Below are positions 33,895-42,435 of a stretch of 64,000 bases of DNA, in pieces. The stretch is from Methylobacterium phyllostachyos (GTDB taxonomy: Bacteria > Pseudomonadota > Alphaproteobacteria > Rhizobiales > Beijerinckiaceae). Each line of letters starts with the position of its first letter. Position 1 is the stretch's first letter. Both the position numbers and the translations under genes were made by a program. The stretch spans positions 248,001 through 312,000 of the forward strand of contig NZ_FNHS01000007.1 of NCBI RefSeq assembly GCF_900103445.1, given 5' to 3'. The notes under the pieces were generated by a model, which did not search any database, was not told where the DNA came from, and saw only the letters and a list, made by a program, of their open reading frames with translations.

Positions 33895-36123
33895 CTACCA
33901 GCGGTAGATCAAGCTGCCGATGACGGTCGCGGGGGCGCCGCGGTAGCAGTAGCCGGCTTGGCAGTTGTAGTAGTCCCGGTCAAAGATGTTGAACGCATTG
34001 ATCTGCGCGCGAAAACCTTTGTACTTCGGATCGATCGCAGCAAAATCGTAGGCCACCAGCGCGTCGAACAGCGTGACGGTGGGATTGCGCACCGTGTTCT
34101 CGTCATCGGCGAAGCTGTTGGCATTGAACCGGATGCCGCCGCCGATCGTCAATCCGCGCAACGCGGAGGAGGGTGGGAACAGGTAGGTCAGGAAGGACGC
34201 GAACGTGTCACCCGGGATACCCGACAGCCGGTTGCCGTCGATGGCCGCGCCGGTGACGGCCGAAGTCTGCCGGACGAAGCGGAAATCCAGGTGGGTGTAG
34301 GCAACCGTCAGGTTGGTGCCGGGCGCGAAATTCGCCGTCGCCTCCATCTCGAAGCCGCGGGAATTCACCGCGCCGGTCGCCACTTGGTTGGCGAAGTTCG
34401 TGGGATCCTGACGCAGGATGCTGGTCTGGTTGATGTCGAAGCCTGCAATGGCGGCGCTGATGTTCGTGCCCGGGATCAGGTATTTCACGCCGGCCTCGAT
34501 CTGATCGCCGGTCGCGGCCCTGTAGGGGCGGCCCGTAACCGTATTGACGCCGACCTGCGGGGTGAAGGTCGTGGCGTAGCTCGCGTAGGGCACGAGGCCG
34601 GGGGCCAGCTCGTAATTGAGGCCGGCGCGGTATGTGAAGGCGCTGTCGTTCTGGCTCTGCGGGCCGGCGATCACGCCCCGGGTGTTGCTCGCCGTATCGG
34701 AGGCGACCCAGTCCTGCCGGCCGGTCAGCGTGAGCACGAACTGCCCCCACTTCGCCTGTTCCTGGATGTAGAGCCCAACCTGATCCTGCGCCTGACGCGA
34801 CGAGCGATCGATGCTGGGGCGGGCGATCGGCTGGCGCCCGTAGTTGAGGGTGAGCAGGTCGAGGTCCGGCGCCACGCCGAAGCCGGCGATGCTGTCGAAG
34901 TCGTAGTGATAGTAGTCGATGCCGGCCAGCAGCGTGTGGGCGACCGGGCCGGTCCGGACATGGCCTTCGAGCTGGGTGTCCACCGCGAACGAGGTCAGGG
35001 ACTGCTTTAACAGGCCGGTGGAGCGCTGCGCGCTGAGCCCTGTGACCGAATCAACCTGCGTGTACGAGAAGTTCGCGTCCGCGCCGGAATAGCGGAAGTT
35101 CTGCCGCAGGATCAGATCCGGCGAGAACACATGCTCGAAGGCATAACCAATGCGGTGCTGATCCGTCCGGTACGTGTTGAGCGCGCCGTCGCCCGAGTAG
35201 ATCCGTGACACCCGGAAGCCCGGGAAGTTGTAGAAGCTCGCATTGCCCGGGACGTTCGATTCCTGAAATTCGGTGAGCAGCGTGAAGGTGGTGTCGGCTG
35301 CGGGCCGCCACGTGAAGGCCGGCGCGATGGTGAACCGGTCGTCCCGGACGCCGGGGCCGGGCAGGAAGGTGTCGGACTGGCGCGCGACGCCGGTCAGCCG
35401 ATACGCCATCGTGCCGTCCGAACCCTCGATCGGGCCGCCGATGTCGAAATTGCCCTGATAGCGGTCGAAGCTGCCGCCTTGGAACCAGACTTCGCCAAAC
35501 GGGGCGAAAACCGGACGCTTGCTGGTCACGTCGACGATGCCGCCGGGCGAGCCCAGGCCGTAGAGGCCGCTGGCCGGGCCGCGCAGGATTGTCAGCGCCT
35601 CAGCTCCGTAGGGCTCGATCCGCGGCACGGCGAAGCCGACGCCGGTCTGGCGCAGCCCGTCACGGAAGATGCCGTCATAGGTCTCGGCGAAGCCGCGGAT
35701 GTAGAAGGAATCGGCGCGCGGGTCGAAGCCGAACACGTTGCTCGACACGCCCGGCGTGTAGGCCAGCGCCTCGTTGAGGCTCTGTACGTTGCGATCGTTG
35801 AGCTGCTCGCGGGTGACCACCGAGACGGATTGCGGGGTCTCGATCAACGGGGTGTTGGTCTTGGTGGCGGTGGGGCTGATCCGAGCGACGTAGCCGGTGA
35901 CGCCAGAGGGGCCACCGCCACCGCCGCTCGTGGCTGCGCTGTTGCCGTCACCGCCGCTAACGTTGGCGCCGCCGGTGCCGGCGCCGCCCGGAAGGGCCGG
36001 GCGGGGGCCGACGGCCTCCACGGAGATCTCGTTGAGCTGGACGCTCGAGCTCTGGGCAAAAGCGGGGCTTGCGAGGGCTGTGGAGGCGAGAAGCAGCCCA
36101 AGGGGGGCGGAACGCATGAACAT
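33895..36123 (-). CDS. TonB-dependent siderophore receptor
   Basis: This protein of about 742 residues is an outer membrane receptor for a ferric siderophore. The signal peptide is APLGLLLASTALASPAFAQ, and a TonB-box-like LNEISVEAV follows. The plug domain has ETPQSVSVVTREQLNDRNVQ and GVSSNVFGFDPRADSFYIRG. The 22-strand barrel ends in GSLIYRW. The IETPQSVSVVTREQL block is specific for siderophore receptors. The start is 36123 or 36117. An Irr-box-like sequence lies about 100 bp upstream. No synthesis or ABC uptake genes adjoin it. Confidence 0.93.
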   Translation of the reverse strand: MFMRSAPLGLLLASTALASPAFAQSSSVQLNEISVEAVGPRPALPGGAGTGGANVSGGDGNSAATSGGGGGPSGVTGYVARISPTATKTNTPLIETPQSVSVVTREQLNDRNVQSLNEALAYTPGVSSNVFGFDPRADSFYIRGFAETYDGIFRDGLRQTGVGFAVPRIEPYGAEALTILRGPASGLYGLGSPGGIVDVTSKRPVFAPFGEVWFQGGSFDRYQGNFDIGGPIEGSDGTMAYRLTGVARQSDTFLPGPGVRDDRFTIAPAFTWRPAADTTFTLLTEFQESNVPGNASFYNFPGFRVSRIYSGDGALNTYRTDQHRIGYAFEHVFSPDLILRQNFRYSGADANFSYTQVDSVTGLSAQRSTGLLKQSLTSFAVDTQLEGHVRTGPVAHTLLAGIDYYHYDFDSIAGFGVAPDLDLLTLNYGRQPIARPSIDRSSRQAQDQVGLYIQEQAKWGQFVLTLTGRQDWVASDTASNTRGVIAGPQSQNDSAFTYRAGLNYELAPGLVPYASYATTFTPQVGVNTVTGRPYRAATGDQIEAGVKYLIPGTNISAAIAGFDINQTSILRQDPTNFANQVATGAVNSRGFEMEATANFAPGTNLTVAYTHLDFRFVRQTSAVTGAAIDGNRLSGIPGDTFASFLTYLFPPSSALRGLTIGGGIRFNANSFADDENTVRNPTVTLFDALVAYDFAAIDPKYKGFRAQINAFNIFDRDYYNCQAGYCYRGAPATVIGSLIYRW

Positions 36124-36220
36124 CGAGAACCCTGTTGTCGTGCCTTCTGTCAGCACTCCAGCTCACGATGGGATCTTCACGCTTTGTTGATCAAGCCAGA
36201 AACGTGTTGTAAATCACACA

Positions 36221-36237
36221 CTTAGAAGACTTAAAAT
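36221..36237 (-). promoter_or_regulatory. Possible Irr/iron-control box upstream of the TonB receptor
   Basis: CTTAGAAGACTTAAAAT keeps 10 of the 14 fixed positions of the rhizobial iron-control element TTTAGAA-N3-TTCTAAA. It lies in an A+T-rich 60-bp patch about 100 bp before the receptor start. The match is partial, so regulation by Irr or Fur is only a suggestion. Confidence 0.3.
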
Positions 36238-36253
36238 CTGGAACGATTCGAGC

Positions 36254-37141
36254 CTAGAAGTCCAGCGGCGGCTCGCGCAAGGCTTCTGTCTCCCGGCTGC
36301 AGATGGCCTGATCGGGGGGCGTCCCGGCCCCCGTCATGGCCGCGCGGAGCTCGGCGCGGGCCTTTTCCAGATCGGCCCGGAAGGTCGGATCGCCCATCAG
36401 GGCGGCGAAAACCGACGTGCCGGTGAGGCGTCCCGCCACCACGTCGCTGAGCCAGTGCACGCCGCACACGACTCGGCTCTCGCCATAGGCACGCCCGCGC
36501 ACCAGGATCGGCGTCGCCTTCTCGGGCACCAGGGCGGCCAGGATCAGCGCGTAGGCCCAGCCCTGCGTCGCGTGGCCGGACGGGTAGCTGAAGCTGTCGG
36601 CGAGCTTCTCGGTCCGCTGCACACAGATCGGCGCTTCGTTACCCACGAAGGGGCGCAGGCGCCGGTAATGAACCTTCGGACCCCGAGTGGCATGGGCGAG
36701 GTCGAGGCGGGCGCGCTCCAGCAGGTTGATCACGGCCGGCACCCGGGCCTGGTCGATCCGGGTGCCGAGCACGCAGGCGAAGTTCTCCAGCACCGCCGCC
36801 GCACCCTCCGCCACGTCGTTGGCGGCGATCTCCCAGCGGGGACTGCCCTTGAGGGCGCGGGTGTTGGCGAAGGCCGCCCGGTCGGCCTTGTCGAGGGGCG
36901 CGTCGTGGCCGGGCGGCGGCGGCAGGATCTGGACCGCGTCCGGCAGCGCCGCGTCGGCGAGGTAGGGCTTCACGGCCGGCTTGCCGGGCTTGAGCGTATC
37001 GGCGCCGAGGGAGGGCGGGGCCGAGGGCTGCGCCGACGGGGCAGGGCGGGGCGCCTCTTCGGCCTGGGCCGGGATAGCGGATGCCAGCAGAAGGACGAGG
37101 ATCGCCGAAGGGAAGGCAGGGCGGAGCGGGAGGCGCATCAT
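36254..37141 (-). CDS. Class A non-specific acid phosphatase (PAP2 superfamily)
   Basis: This 295-residue secreted phosphatase has a signal peptide (FPSAILVLLLASAIPAQA) and a complete three-part PAP2 active site: K156-x6-RP (KVHYRRLRP), PSGH at 187-190 with the acid-base histidine, and SRVVCGVHWLSD (SR 222-223, nucleophile H229, D233). The CGVH segment with GRAYGESR is typical of class A acid phosphatases such as PhoN. It would release phosphate from organic esters in the periplasm. It lies upstream of the TonB receptor on the same strand but 130 bp apart, so probably has its own promoter. Confidence 0.9.
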   Translation of the reverse strand: MMRLPLRPAFPSAILVLLLASAIPAQAEEAPRPAPSAQPSAPPSLGADTLKPGKPAVKPYLADAALPDAVQILPPPPGHDAPLDKADRAAFANTRALKGSPRWEIAANDVAEGAAAVLENFACVLGTRIDQARVPAVINLLERARLDLAHATRGPKVHYRRLRPFVGNEAPICVQRTEKLADSFSYPSGHATQGWAYALILAALVPEKATPILVRGRAYGESRVVCGVHWLSDVVAGRLTGTSVFAALMGDPTFRADLEKARAELRAAMTGAGTPPDQAICSRETEALREPPLDF

Positions 37142-37322
37142 CGGATCCGGGGCTCTGTCGGACGCTTCCGCGGGATGCCCCCGCGCTGCCGGACGAACGG
37201 TTCAGCCAGCCCGATCAGTCCGTGCACAGGCGGGGGGATCGTGTCCAGGGGCGGGATTCCCGCTGTTGAGCCCGGCGGCCGAAGGCGCGAACCCTGAGCG
37301 AACCGTTTCCGGCCCCCCCCCG

Positions 37323-37510
37323 ATGGCTCAGCAGCTCGACCGCGCCCGACTCCTCGAAGCCTGTCGCCCTCGCCCCGTCGGTCCGGCGCGTCGCCGAGCG
37401 GATGGGCTTCGAGCGGGACTGGCTCAACGACGTGGTCGGCATGTTCACGCCGCTGGACGAGGACGAAACCCTGTTCGCGTTGGCCGGCACCTCCCCGGGT
37501 GCCCGCCCCA
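37323..37510 (+). pseudogene. Frameshifted remnant of a DUF6036-like protein gene
   Basis: In one frame the sequence opens MAQQLDRARLLEACRPRP; a shift of one base then gives VRRVAERMGFERDWLNDVV followed by DEDETLFALAG. The GFERDWLND block resembles the DWLND motif of small nucleotidyltransferase-related DUF6036 proteins found in toxin-antitoxin-like loci. The frames do not join and no partner gene is present. I regard it as a decayed fragment, with modest confidence because the match rests on a short motif. Confidence 0.35.
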
Positions 37511-37551
37511 AGAACCCTCGGAGCCCGGCTGACCCAAGTGCGCCTCGATCC

Positions 37552-37657
37552 CGGGTTCGGAAGGTCGAGACCTTTCGCGGGTCCAGGGCAGCGCCCGGAT
37601 CTCAGGGGCTCCGCCCCCGAACCCCTGCCCAAGGGCTCGCCCTTGGGAAACCCCGGA
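37552..37657. repeat. Large intergenic palindrome, family C (copy C4)
   Basis: GGAAGGTCGAGACCTTTCGC with GGGTCCAGGGCAGCGCCCGG at the left, and GGGGCTCCGCCCC with CCAAGGGCTCGCCCTTGGGA at the right, form nested hairpins like the copies at 25700 and 30955. It lies just downstream of the alpha/beta hydrolase stop. Confidence 0.7.
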
Positions 37658-37664
37658 TTTCTGA

Positions 37665-38522
37665 TCAGACAGGCTTCCGGATCGCGGCCGCGACGGCGTC
37701 CGGGTGCTCCTCGTGCGGGCTGAGCGCCCCGGGGATCACGGCGCCCGTCACCCGGCCGGAGGCGATCAGCGCGTCCATCTCGGCGCCCGAGCGGCGCGGG
37801 GCGCCCTCGGGGCGCAGGACCAGGATCGGCGGAAGCGTCTCTGTGAACAGGTCGAGGAACTCCGTGCGGCTCGCCGCCGGGTCGAGACCGCCGGTCACGA
37901 AGGCGGCGGTGCCGAACCGGCCGTTGCGCTGGCGGGTGATGGCGTGCTTCTCGCGGATCAGAGCCGGGGTCACCCGGGCGGAATCGGCGAAGACGTGGGC
38001 GCGCATCATCCGGCCGATGATCGGCGGGCTGATGTTGATCCGGTAGAGGACCTCGCCGAGGAGCGGCGCCTCCACGGCCCGCCGGATGCGCGGGAACCAG
38101 TGGGCGCGGTCCGGCATCGCGGTGGGCAGCGGCCCCCGCCAGGTCGGTGCCACCAGCACCAGCCGGCCGAAGGTTTTTGGGTGGCGCCGCGCCGCCGCGA
38201 CCAGATAGCCGGCGGCGTGGCCAGCTGCGACCCCGAGCGCATAGGGGCCCGGAGCGGCGTCGAGCAGCGCGTCCAGGAAGGCGTGGAACGTCTCCGGGGC
38301 CAGCGGCACCCGCGTCCGCGGACGGGCGCCGAAGCCCGGCCAATCGGGGATGCGGCAACGGTAGTCGGACCCAAGTGCACGGGCGAGGGCCTGCATCTCA
38401 GCCCGCGCCGAGATGGTCGAGAGGGCCGGGAGCAGCAGCGCCTCCGGCCCCTGCCCGATCCCGTCGCAGGGTGTCGGCACCGGCCGACCCGCCACCGTGA
38501 GGTTCAGCGCCTGCGTTTCCAT
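37665..38522 (-). CDS. Alpha/beta-hydrolase fold protein with altered nucleophile elbow
   Basis: This 285-residue protein has the alpha/beta-hydrolase layout: an N-terminal strand region LLLPALSTISARAEMQ, CRIPDWPGFGARPRT, the elbow strand PYALGVAAGHAAGYLVAAAR, a cap (about 140-215) and the late histidine in GALSPHEEHPDAV. The elbow normally reads GxSxG; here GHAAG has alanine (A103) in place of serine. The protein may thus be non-catalytic or use another residue. The start at 38522 is the only convincing one. It is downstream of dapD with a half family C repeat between. Confidence 0.75.
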   Translation of the reverse strand: METQALNLTVAGRPVPTPCDGIGQGPEALLLPALSTISARAEMQALARALGSDYRCRIPDWPGFGARPRTRVPLAPETFHAFLDALLDAAPGPYALGVAAGHAAGYLVAAARRHPKTFGRLVLVAPTWRGPLPTAMPDRAHWFPRIRRAVEAPLLGEVLYRINISPPIIGRMMRAHVFADSARVTPALIREKHAITRQRNGRFGTAAFVTGGLDPAASRTEFLDLFTETLPPILVLRPEGAPRRSGAEMDALIASGRVTGAVIPGALSPHEEHPDAVAAAIRKPV

Positions 38523-38540
38523 CCGGCTTTCCACCGATCG

Positions 38541-38595
38541 GGGATCCCAAAGGGCCGTGCCCTTGGGTGGGTCGCCAGGGCAAAGCCCTGGCTGA
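38541..38595. repeat. Half element of family C (copy C5)
   Basis: CCCAAAGGGCCGTGCCCTTGGG and CCAGGGCAAAGCCCTGG form two adjacent perfect hairpins between dapD and the alpha/beta hydrolase gene, which read in the same direction. Only one half of the larger family C palindrome is present. Confidence 0.65.
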
Positions 38596-38607
38596 CGGCA
38601 ACGCGCG

Positions 38608-39468
38608 TCAGGTGCGCAGCAACTCGTTGATGGCGGTCTTCGACCGGGTGCCGGCATCGACGCGCTTGACGATCACCGCGCAGTACAGGCCCGGGCCGGG
38701 CGAGCCGTCCGGCAGGGCCTTGCCGGGCATCGTGCCCGAGACCACCACCGAGTAGGGCGGCACGCGGCCATACATCACCTCGCCGGTGGTGCGGTCCACG
38801 ATCTTGGTGGAGGCGCCGATATAGACGCCCATCGACAGGACGCTGCCCTGGCCGACGATCACGCCCTCCGCCACCTCGGCGCGGGCGCCGATGAAGCAGT
38901 CGTCCTCGATGATCACCGGGTTGGCCTGGAGCGGCTCCAGCACGCCCGCGATGCCGGCGCCGCCGGAGATGTGGCAGTTCTTCCCCACCTGCGCGCAGGA
39001 GCCGATCGTCACCCAGGTGTCGACCATCGTCCCCTCGCCGACATGGGCGCCGAGGTTGACGAAGCTCGGCATCAGCACGGCGCCCGGGGCGATGTAGGAG
39101 CCGCGGCGCACGAAGCAGCCCGGCACCGCGCGCAGGCCCGCGGCCCGGAACTCGGCCTCGCCCCAGCCGGCGAACTTGGAGGCGACCTTGTCCCACCAGG
39201 GCGCGCCGCCGGGGCCGCCCTCGATGGTCGCCATGTCGTTGAGGCGGAAGGAGAGCAGCACCGCCTTCTTCAGCCACTGGTTGACGACCCAATCCTGGTC
39301 GCCGGATTTCTCAGCGACCCGGGCCTTGCCGGAATCGAGCAGGTCGAGCGCCGCCTCGACGGCCTCGCGCACCGCGCCCTGGGTGGCGGTCGAGATATTG
39401 GCGCGGTCCTCCCAGGCGGCTTCGATGGTCTGGGCGAGATCGGAATGGGGCATGCCGGCCTGGGACAT
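38608..39468 (-). CDS. dapD: 2,3,4,5-tetrahydropyridine-2,6-dicarboxylate N-succinyltransferase
   Basis: This 286-residue enzyme transfers succinate from succinyl-CoA in the succinylase branch of lysine and diaminopimelate synthesis. The N-terminal helical domain ends near [16 protein letters not shown]. The left-handed beta-helix follows, with hexapeptide repeats such as [39 protein letters not shown] and [19 protein letters not shown]. The C-terminal [19 protein letters not shown] is typical. The ATG at 39453 is an alternative start. The M20 protein at 626 could only be a very distant partner in this pathway. Confidence 0.95.
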   Translation of the reverse strand: MSQAGMPHSDLAQTIEAAWEDRANISTATQGAVREAVEAALDLLDSGKARVAEKSGDQDWVVNQWLKKAVLLSFRLNDMATIEGGPGGAPWWDKVASKFAGWGEAEFRAAGLRAVPGCFVRRGSYIAPGAVLMPSFVNLGAHVGEGTMVDTWVTIGSCAQVGKNCHISGGAGIAGVLEPLQANPVIIEDDCFIGARAEVAEGVIVGQGSVLSMGVYIGASTKIVDRTTGEVMYGRVPPYSVVVSGTMPGKALPDGSPGPGLYCAVIVKRVDAGTRSKTAINELLRT

Positions 39469-39503
39469 GAAGGTCGAAACACTCTCGTGGCGGGTGCCCG
39501 TGC

Positions 39504-39995
39504 TTACAAGCGGGCACCGGGGCTGTCACCTGAGGAGATGCCGTCGATCGCCACGAGGAGCGCCCGCACCTGATCGAGGTCGGCCACCAGACCGGCGAGG
39601 TCGTCCGCCAGAGTGTCGTGGACGGCCTGCGCGGCATCGGGGAACTCCTCCAACACACGGCGCATCAGCGTCGGGGTGATCCGCATGACCGCGGCGGCGC
39701 CCTCGGCCCGGGCCTCGGTGGGGCGCGTACCGCGTACGAACAGGGCGAGCTGGCCGATCAGCGCGGATCGCCCGGCCCGCACCGCCTCGCCCGCGCCGGT
39801 GCGGGGCGGTAGCCGGATCGTGCCCGACATCACCACGAAACCGCCATCGGCCGGATCGCCCCGGGCGAACAGCAAGTCGCCATCGGCAAGGTCGCGGCGC
39901 TCGGCCGCGAAGGTCAGCAGGCGCAGGGCATCCCGATCGAGGAACCCGAACAGCGGCGCGGCTGCGAGGATCGCGATATCGTCGTCGAGCCCCAA
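39504..39995 (-). CDS. Cyclic nucleotide-binding-domain protein without DNA-binding domain
   Basis: This 163-residue protein begins with a cNMP-binding beta-barrel: [20 protein letters not shown], then [20 protein letters not shown] and [20 protein letters not shown]. The canonical glutamate of the phosphate-binding cassette (FGE) is replaced by Gln in LIGQLAL, while the arginine is kept. After the C-helix ([20 protein letters not shown]) there is no helix-turn-helix, so it is not a Crp-type regulator. It may sense a ligand or act as an adaptor. It follows the response regulator gene on the same strand. Confidence 0.8.
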   Translation of the reverse strand: MGLDDDIAILAAAPLFGFLDRDALRLLTFAAERRDLADGDLLFARGDPADGGFVVMSGTIRLPPRTGAGEAVRAGRSALIGQLALFVRGTRPTEARAEGAAAVMRITPTLMRRVLEEFPDAAQAVHDTLADDLAGLVADLDQVRALLVAIDGISSGDSPGARL

Positions 39996-40059
39996 GAACG
40001 CCTCACCACCCTGCGCATACGCGACTCGATTGATCGCCTATACGGTAAACGTCTTTTCG

Positions 40060-40746
40060 TCAGGGCAGCAACTTGTATCCGCCGCCCTCCGTCACCAGAA
40101 TGGCGGCGGTGGCCGGGTTCGGCTCGATCTTCTGGCGCAGCCGGTAGATATGCGTCTCCAGCGTGTGCGTGGTGACGTGGGCGTTGTAGCCCCAGACCTC
40201 GGCCAGCAGCGTGTCGCGGTTCACCACGGCCCGGCCCGCCCGGTAGAGGAAGCGCAGGATCGCGGTCTCCTTCTCGGTGAGCTTCAGCTTCGAGCCGCGC
40301 TCGCCGACCAGCAGCTTGGCGCCAGGCCGGAACGTGTAGGGGCCGATCTGGAACACCGCATCCTCGGAGGCCTCATGGCTGCGCAGGTGGGCGCGGATCC
40401 GGGCCAGCAGGATGCCGAACTTGAACGGCTTGGTGACGTAGTCGTTGGCGCCGGCCTCCAGCCCTTCGACATGGTCGGTCTCGGAATCCTGGGCGGTGAG
40501 CATGATCACCGGGCCGCGATAGCCGCCGGCGCGCATCCGGCGCACGGCCTCGCGCCCGTCGAGGTCGGGCAGGCCGACATCCATCACGGCGAGGTCGATG
40601 CGCTCCGCGGCCACCCGCCGGATCGCGTCCGCGGCGTTCGTCTCGGTGACCACCGAGAATTCCTCGCAGAGGTCGAGCTGCTCGGTAAGGGTGTCGCGCA
40701 GGATCGCGTCGTCGTCGCAGATCAGCAGGCGGTAGGCATTCGGCAT
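40060..40746 (-). CDS. OmpR-family response regulator (CenR-like)
   Basis: This 228-residue protein has a receiver domain (residues 4-120: LLICDDD, phospho-acceptor D56 in VMDVGLPDLDG, and lysine in VTKPFKFG) and a C-terminal winged helix with LTEKETAILRFLYRAGRAVV and HTLETHIYRLRQKIEPN. The DNA-binding part strongly resembles CenR-type regulators, essential for envelope control in Caulobacter and relatives; this assignment is by memory of the motif and not by search. The start at 40746 matches family N-termini. No histidine kinase adjoins it. Confidence 0.88.
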   Translation of the reverse strand: MPNAYRLLICDDDAILRDTLTEQLDLCEEFSVVTETNAADAIRRVAAERIDLAVMDVGLPDLDGREAVRRMRAGGYRGPVIMLTAQDSETDHVEGLEAGANDYVTKPFKFGILLARIRAHLRSHEASEDAVFQIGPYTFRPGAKLLVGERGSKLKLTEKETAILRFLYRAGRAVVNRDTLLAEVWGYNAHVTTHTLETHIYRLRQKIEPNPATAAILVTEGGGYKLLP

Positions 40747-41112
40747 CGTCCGGGTCCCAGGGCAGGCCATCGACAGGGGCGGGCGATCCGCCCCGGCCGC
40801 AGCGCGCGATAACTGACGGTTCTCGGCAGGATCGCGGTGATTCTGCGGAGGCTTCGTGTCCGCATCCGTGTTTCCCACCGGGATGGATGCGGTGACCAGG
40901 CCAGCCGAACCGGGACCGGAAGGGGCCCGGCCCGCGACAGGCCACGGACGAGAATCCTTCCGAATCCCGGCGCGGAAGTCCAGGATCCAGCCAAGGATAG
41001 TGCAGCCTTTCTGGCTGGAAATTGGCTTGTGCGCAATTTTTATCGGTCAACCGGCGGTGATCGGCCATAAAGCGCGCCGGGCGGGCGGTGCTACGAGTGA
41101 AGGAGGGGGGAC
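40747..41112. other. Divergent promoter region
   Basis: This 366-bp gap between the divergent response regulator and L,D-transpeptidase genes contains no supported gene. The A+T-richer part lies at about 41015-41065, with GCGCAATTTTTATCGG, and probably holds promoter elements for the transpeptidase. A strong ribosome-binding site AAGGAGG ends the region. Confidence 0.45.
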
Positions 41113-41679
41113 ATGCGGCGGCGCTTCGGTGGACAGGCTGCGGGTGTCCGCGTGACGGTCCGGGAGATCCGTGTGCGGGCCGTGGTGGGCAACAGGAGCC
41201 GGGGTCAATTGCTGGTCGGGCCGGCGGTGATCCCCTGCGCGCTCGGTGCCGGCGGCATCGTCAGCGACAAGCGCGAGGGCGATGGGGGCTCACCGCGCGG
41301 GCGGTTCCGGCTGCGCGGCGGCGCCTACCGGCCGGACCACCTCCGGATCCGCCCGCGCACGGCGCTGCCCCTGCGGGCGACCCGACCGGGGGACGGGTGG
41401 TGCGACGATCGCCGCGACCGCCGCTACAACCGGCCGCTTCCCCTGCCGGCACCGGGGGTAAGCGCCGAAGCGATGTGGCGGGACGACGGGCTCTACGACG
41501 TGGTGATCGACCTTGATTACAACCGGGGTCCGATCCGGAAGGGGCGGGGCTCAGCGATCTTCCTGCACATCGCCCGGGACGGCTATCGCCCCACGGAGGG
41601 CTGCGTCGCGCTGGCCCGGGCGGACCTGTTGCGGCTCATCCGCCGTCTCGGGCCACAGACGCATCTGCGGATCGGCTGA
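41113..41679 (+). CDS. YkuD-type L,D-transpeptidase family protein
   Basis: This 188-residue protein carries the L,D-transpeptidase (YkuD) core: KREGDGGSPRGRFRLRGG, GWCDDRRDRRYNRPLPLP, then the catalytic block IFLHIARDGYRPTEGCVALA with the histidine and the cysteine of TEGC. Family members cross-link peptidoglycan at meso-diaminopimelate. It has no signal peptide or membrane helix, so export is not evident. This short cytoplasmic-looking version is common in Hyphomicrobiales. The start at 41113 has AAGGAGGGGGGAC upstream. It converges on the yggS-type gene with a 3-bp gap. Confidence 0.85.
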   Translation: MRRRFGGQAAGVRVTVREIRVRAVVGNRSRGQLLVGPAVIPCALGAGGIVSDKREGDGGSPRGRFRLRGGAYRPDHLRIRPRTALPLRATRPGDGWCDDRRDRRYNRPLPLPAPGVSAEAMWRDDGLYDVVIDLDYNRGPIRKGRGSAIFLHIARDGYRPTEGCVALARADLLRLIRRLGPQTHLRIG

Positions 41680-41682
41680 TTT

Positions 41683-42435
41683 CTACGTCTTCGGCCGCCG
41701 CGCCCCGAAGATGGCGGTCCCGACCCGGACATGGGTGGCGCCGAGCTGGATCGCGGCCGGGAAGTCCGCGCTCATGCCCATGGAGAGGATCGGCAGGTTG
41801 TGCTCTTTGGCCAACCGGGCCAGCAGGGCGAAATGCGCCGAGGGCGGATCCTCCGCGGGAGGGATGCACATCAGCCCCTGGATCGCCAGCCCGTGCGTTT
41901 CGCGGCATTCGGTGAGCAGCGTGGCGAGCTGGTCCGGGAGAACGCCGCCCTTCTGCGGCTCCGCGCCGGTGTTGACCTGGATCAGCAGCTTCGGGGTCCG
42001 GCCGGACCGGTCGATCTCCTTGGCAAGAGCTGCCGCCAGCGATAGCCGATCCAGGGAATGGATCACGTCGAACAGCGCCACGGCTTCGCGGGCCTTGTTG
42101 GATTGCAGCGGCCCGACGAGGTGCAGCTCCACATCCGGATAGCGATCACGCAAAGCCGGCCATTTGGCCGTGGATTCCTGCACGTAGTTCTCACCGAACA
42201 CACGCTGCCCCGCCCTGAGCGCCGGCAGGATGCCCTCGGCCGGCACGGTCTTGGAGATGGCGACCAGCTGGACCTCGGACGGGTCGCGCTCCGAATCCTC
42301 GGCCGCCTGGGCGATCGCCGCCCGCACCTCGGCGAGCCCGGCGGCCACATCGGCCTGCCCGACCGGCGGTTTTTCCGTCCGGTGCCCCATCCCGTCCGTC
42401 ACCGGGGCGTTCGTGTCGATCGCCTGATCGTCCAT
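41683..42435 (-). CDS. PLP homeostasis protein, YggS/PROSC family
   Basis: This 250-residue cytoplasmic protein binds pyridoxal phosphate and buffers its supply; it has no known catalysis. The PLP lysine is K62 in QLVAISKTVPAEGI. FGENYVQE, HLVGPLQSNKAREAV, LIQVNTGAEPQKGG and SMGMSADFPAAI are family signatures. The N-terminal 25 residues (AIDTNAPVTDGMGHRTEKPP) are an extension that other members lack or vary in. The start may be later. It is divergent from leuS across a family B palindrome. Confidence 0.93.
   Translation of the reverse strand: MDDQAIDTNAPVTDGMGHRTEKPPVGQADVAAGLAEVRAAIAQAAEDSERDPSEVQLVAISKTVPAEGILPALRAGQRVFGENYVQESTAKWPALRDRYPDVELHLVGPLQSNKAREAVALFDVIHSLDRLSLAAALAKEIDRSGRTPKLLIQVNTGAEPQKGGVLPDQLATLLTECRETHGLAIQGLMCIPPAEDPPSAHFALLARLAKEHNLPILSMGMSADFPAAIQLGATHVRVGTAIFGARRPKT

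Larger units (their letters stand above)
37142..37664. other. Intergenic region with gene remnant and repeat
   Basis: This 523-bp stretch between the acid phosphatase and the alpha/beta hydrolase genes holds no intact gene. It contains a frameshifted gene fragment (37323-37510) and a family C palindrome (37552-37657), which together suggest past gene loss or an insertion scar. Nothing else stands out. Confidence 0.5.
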
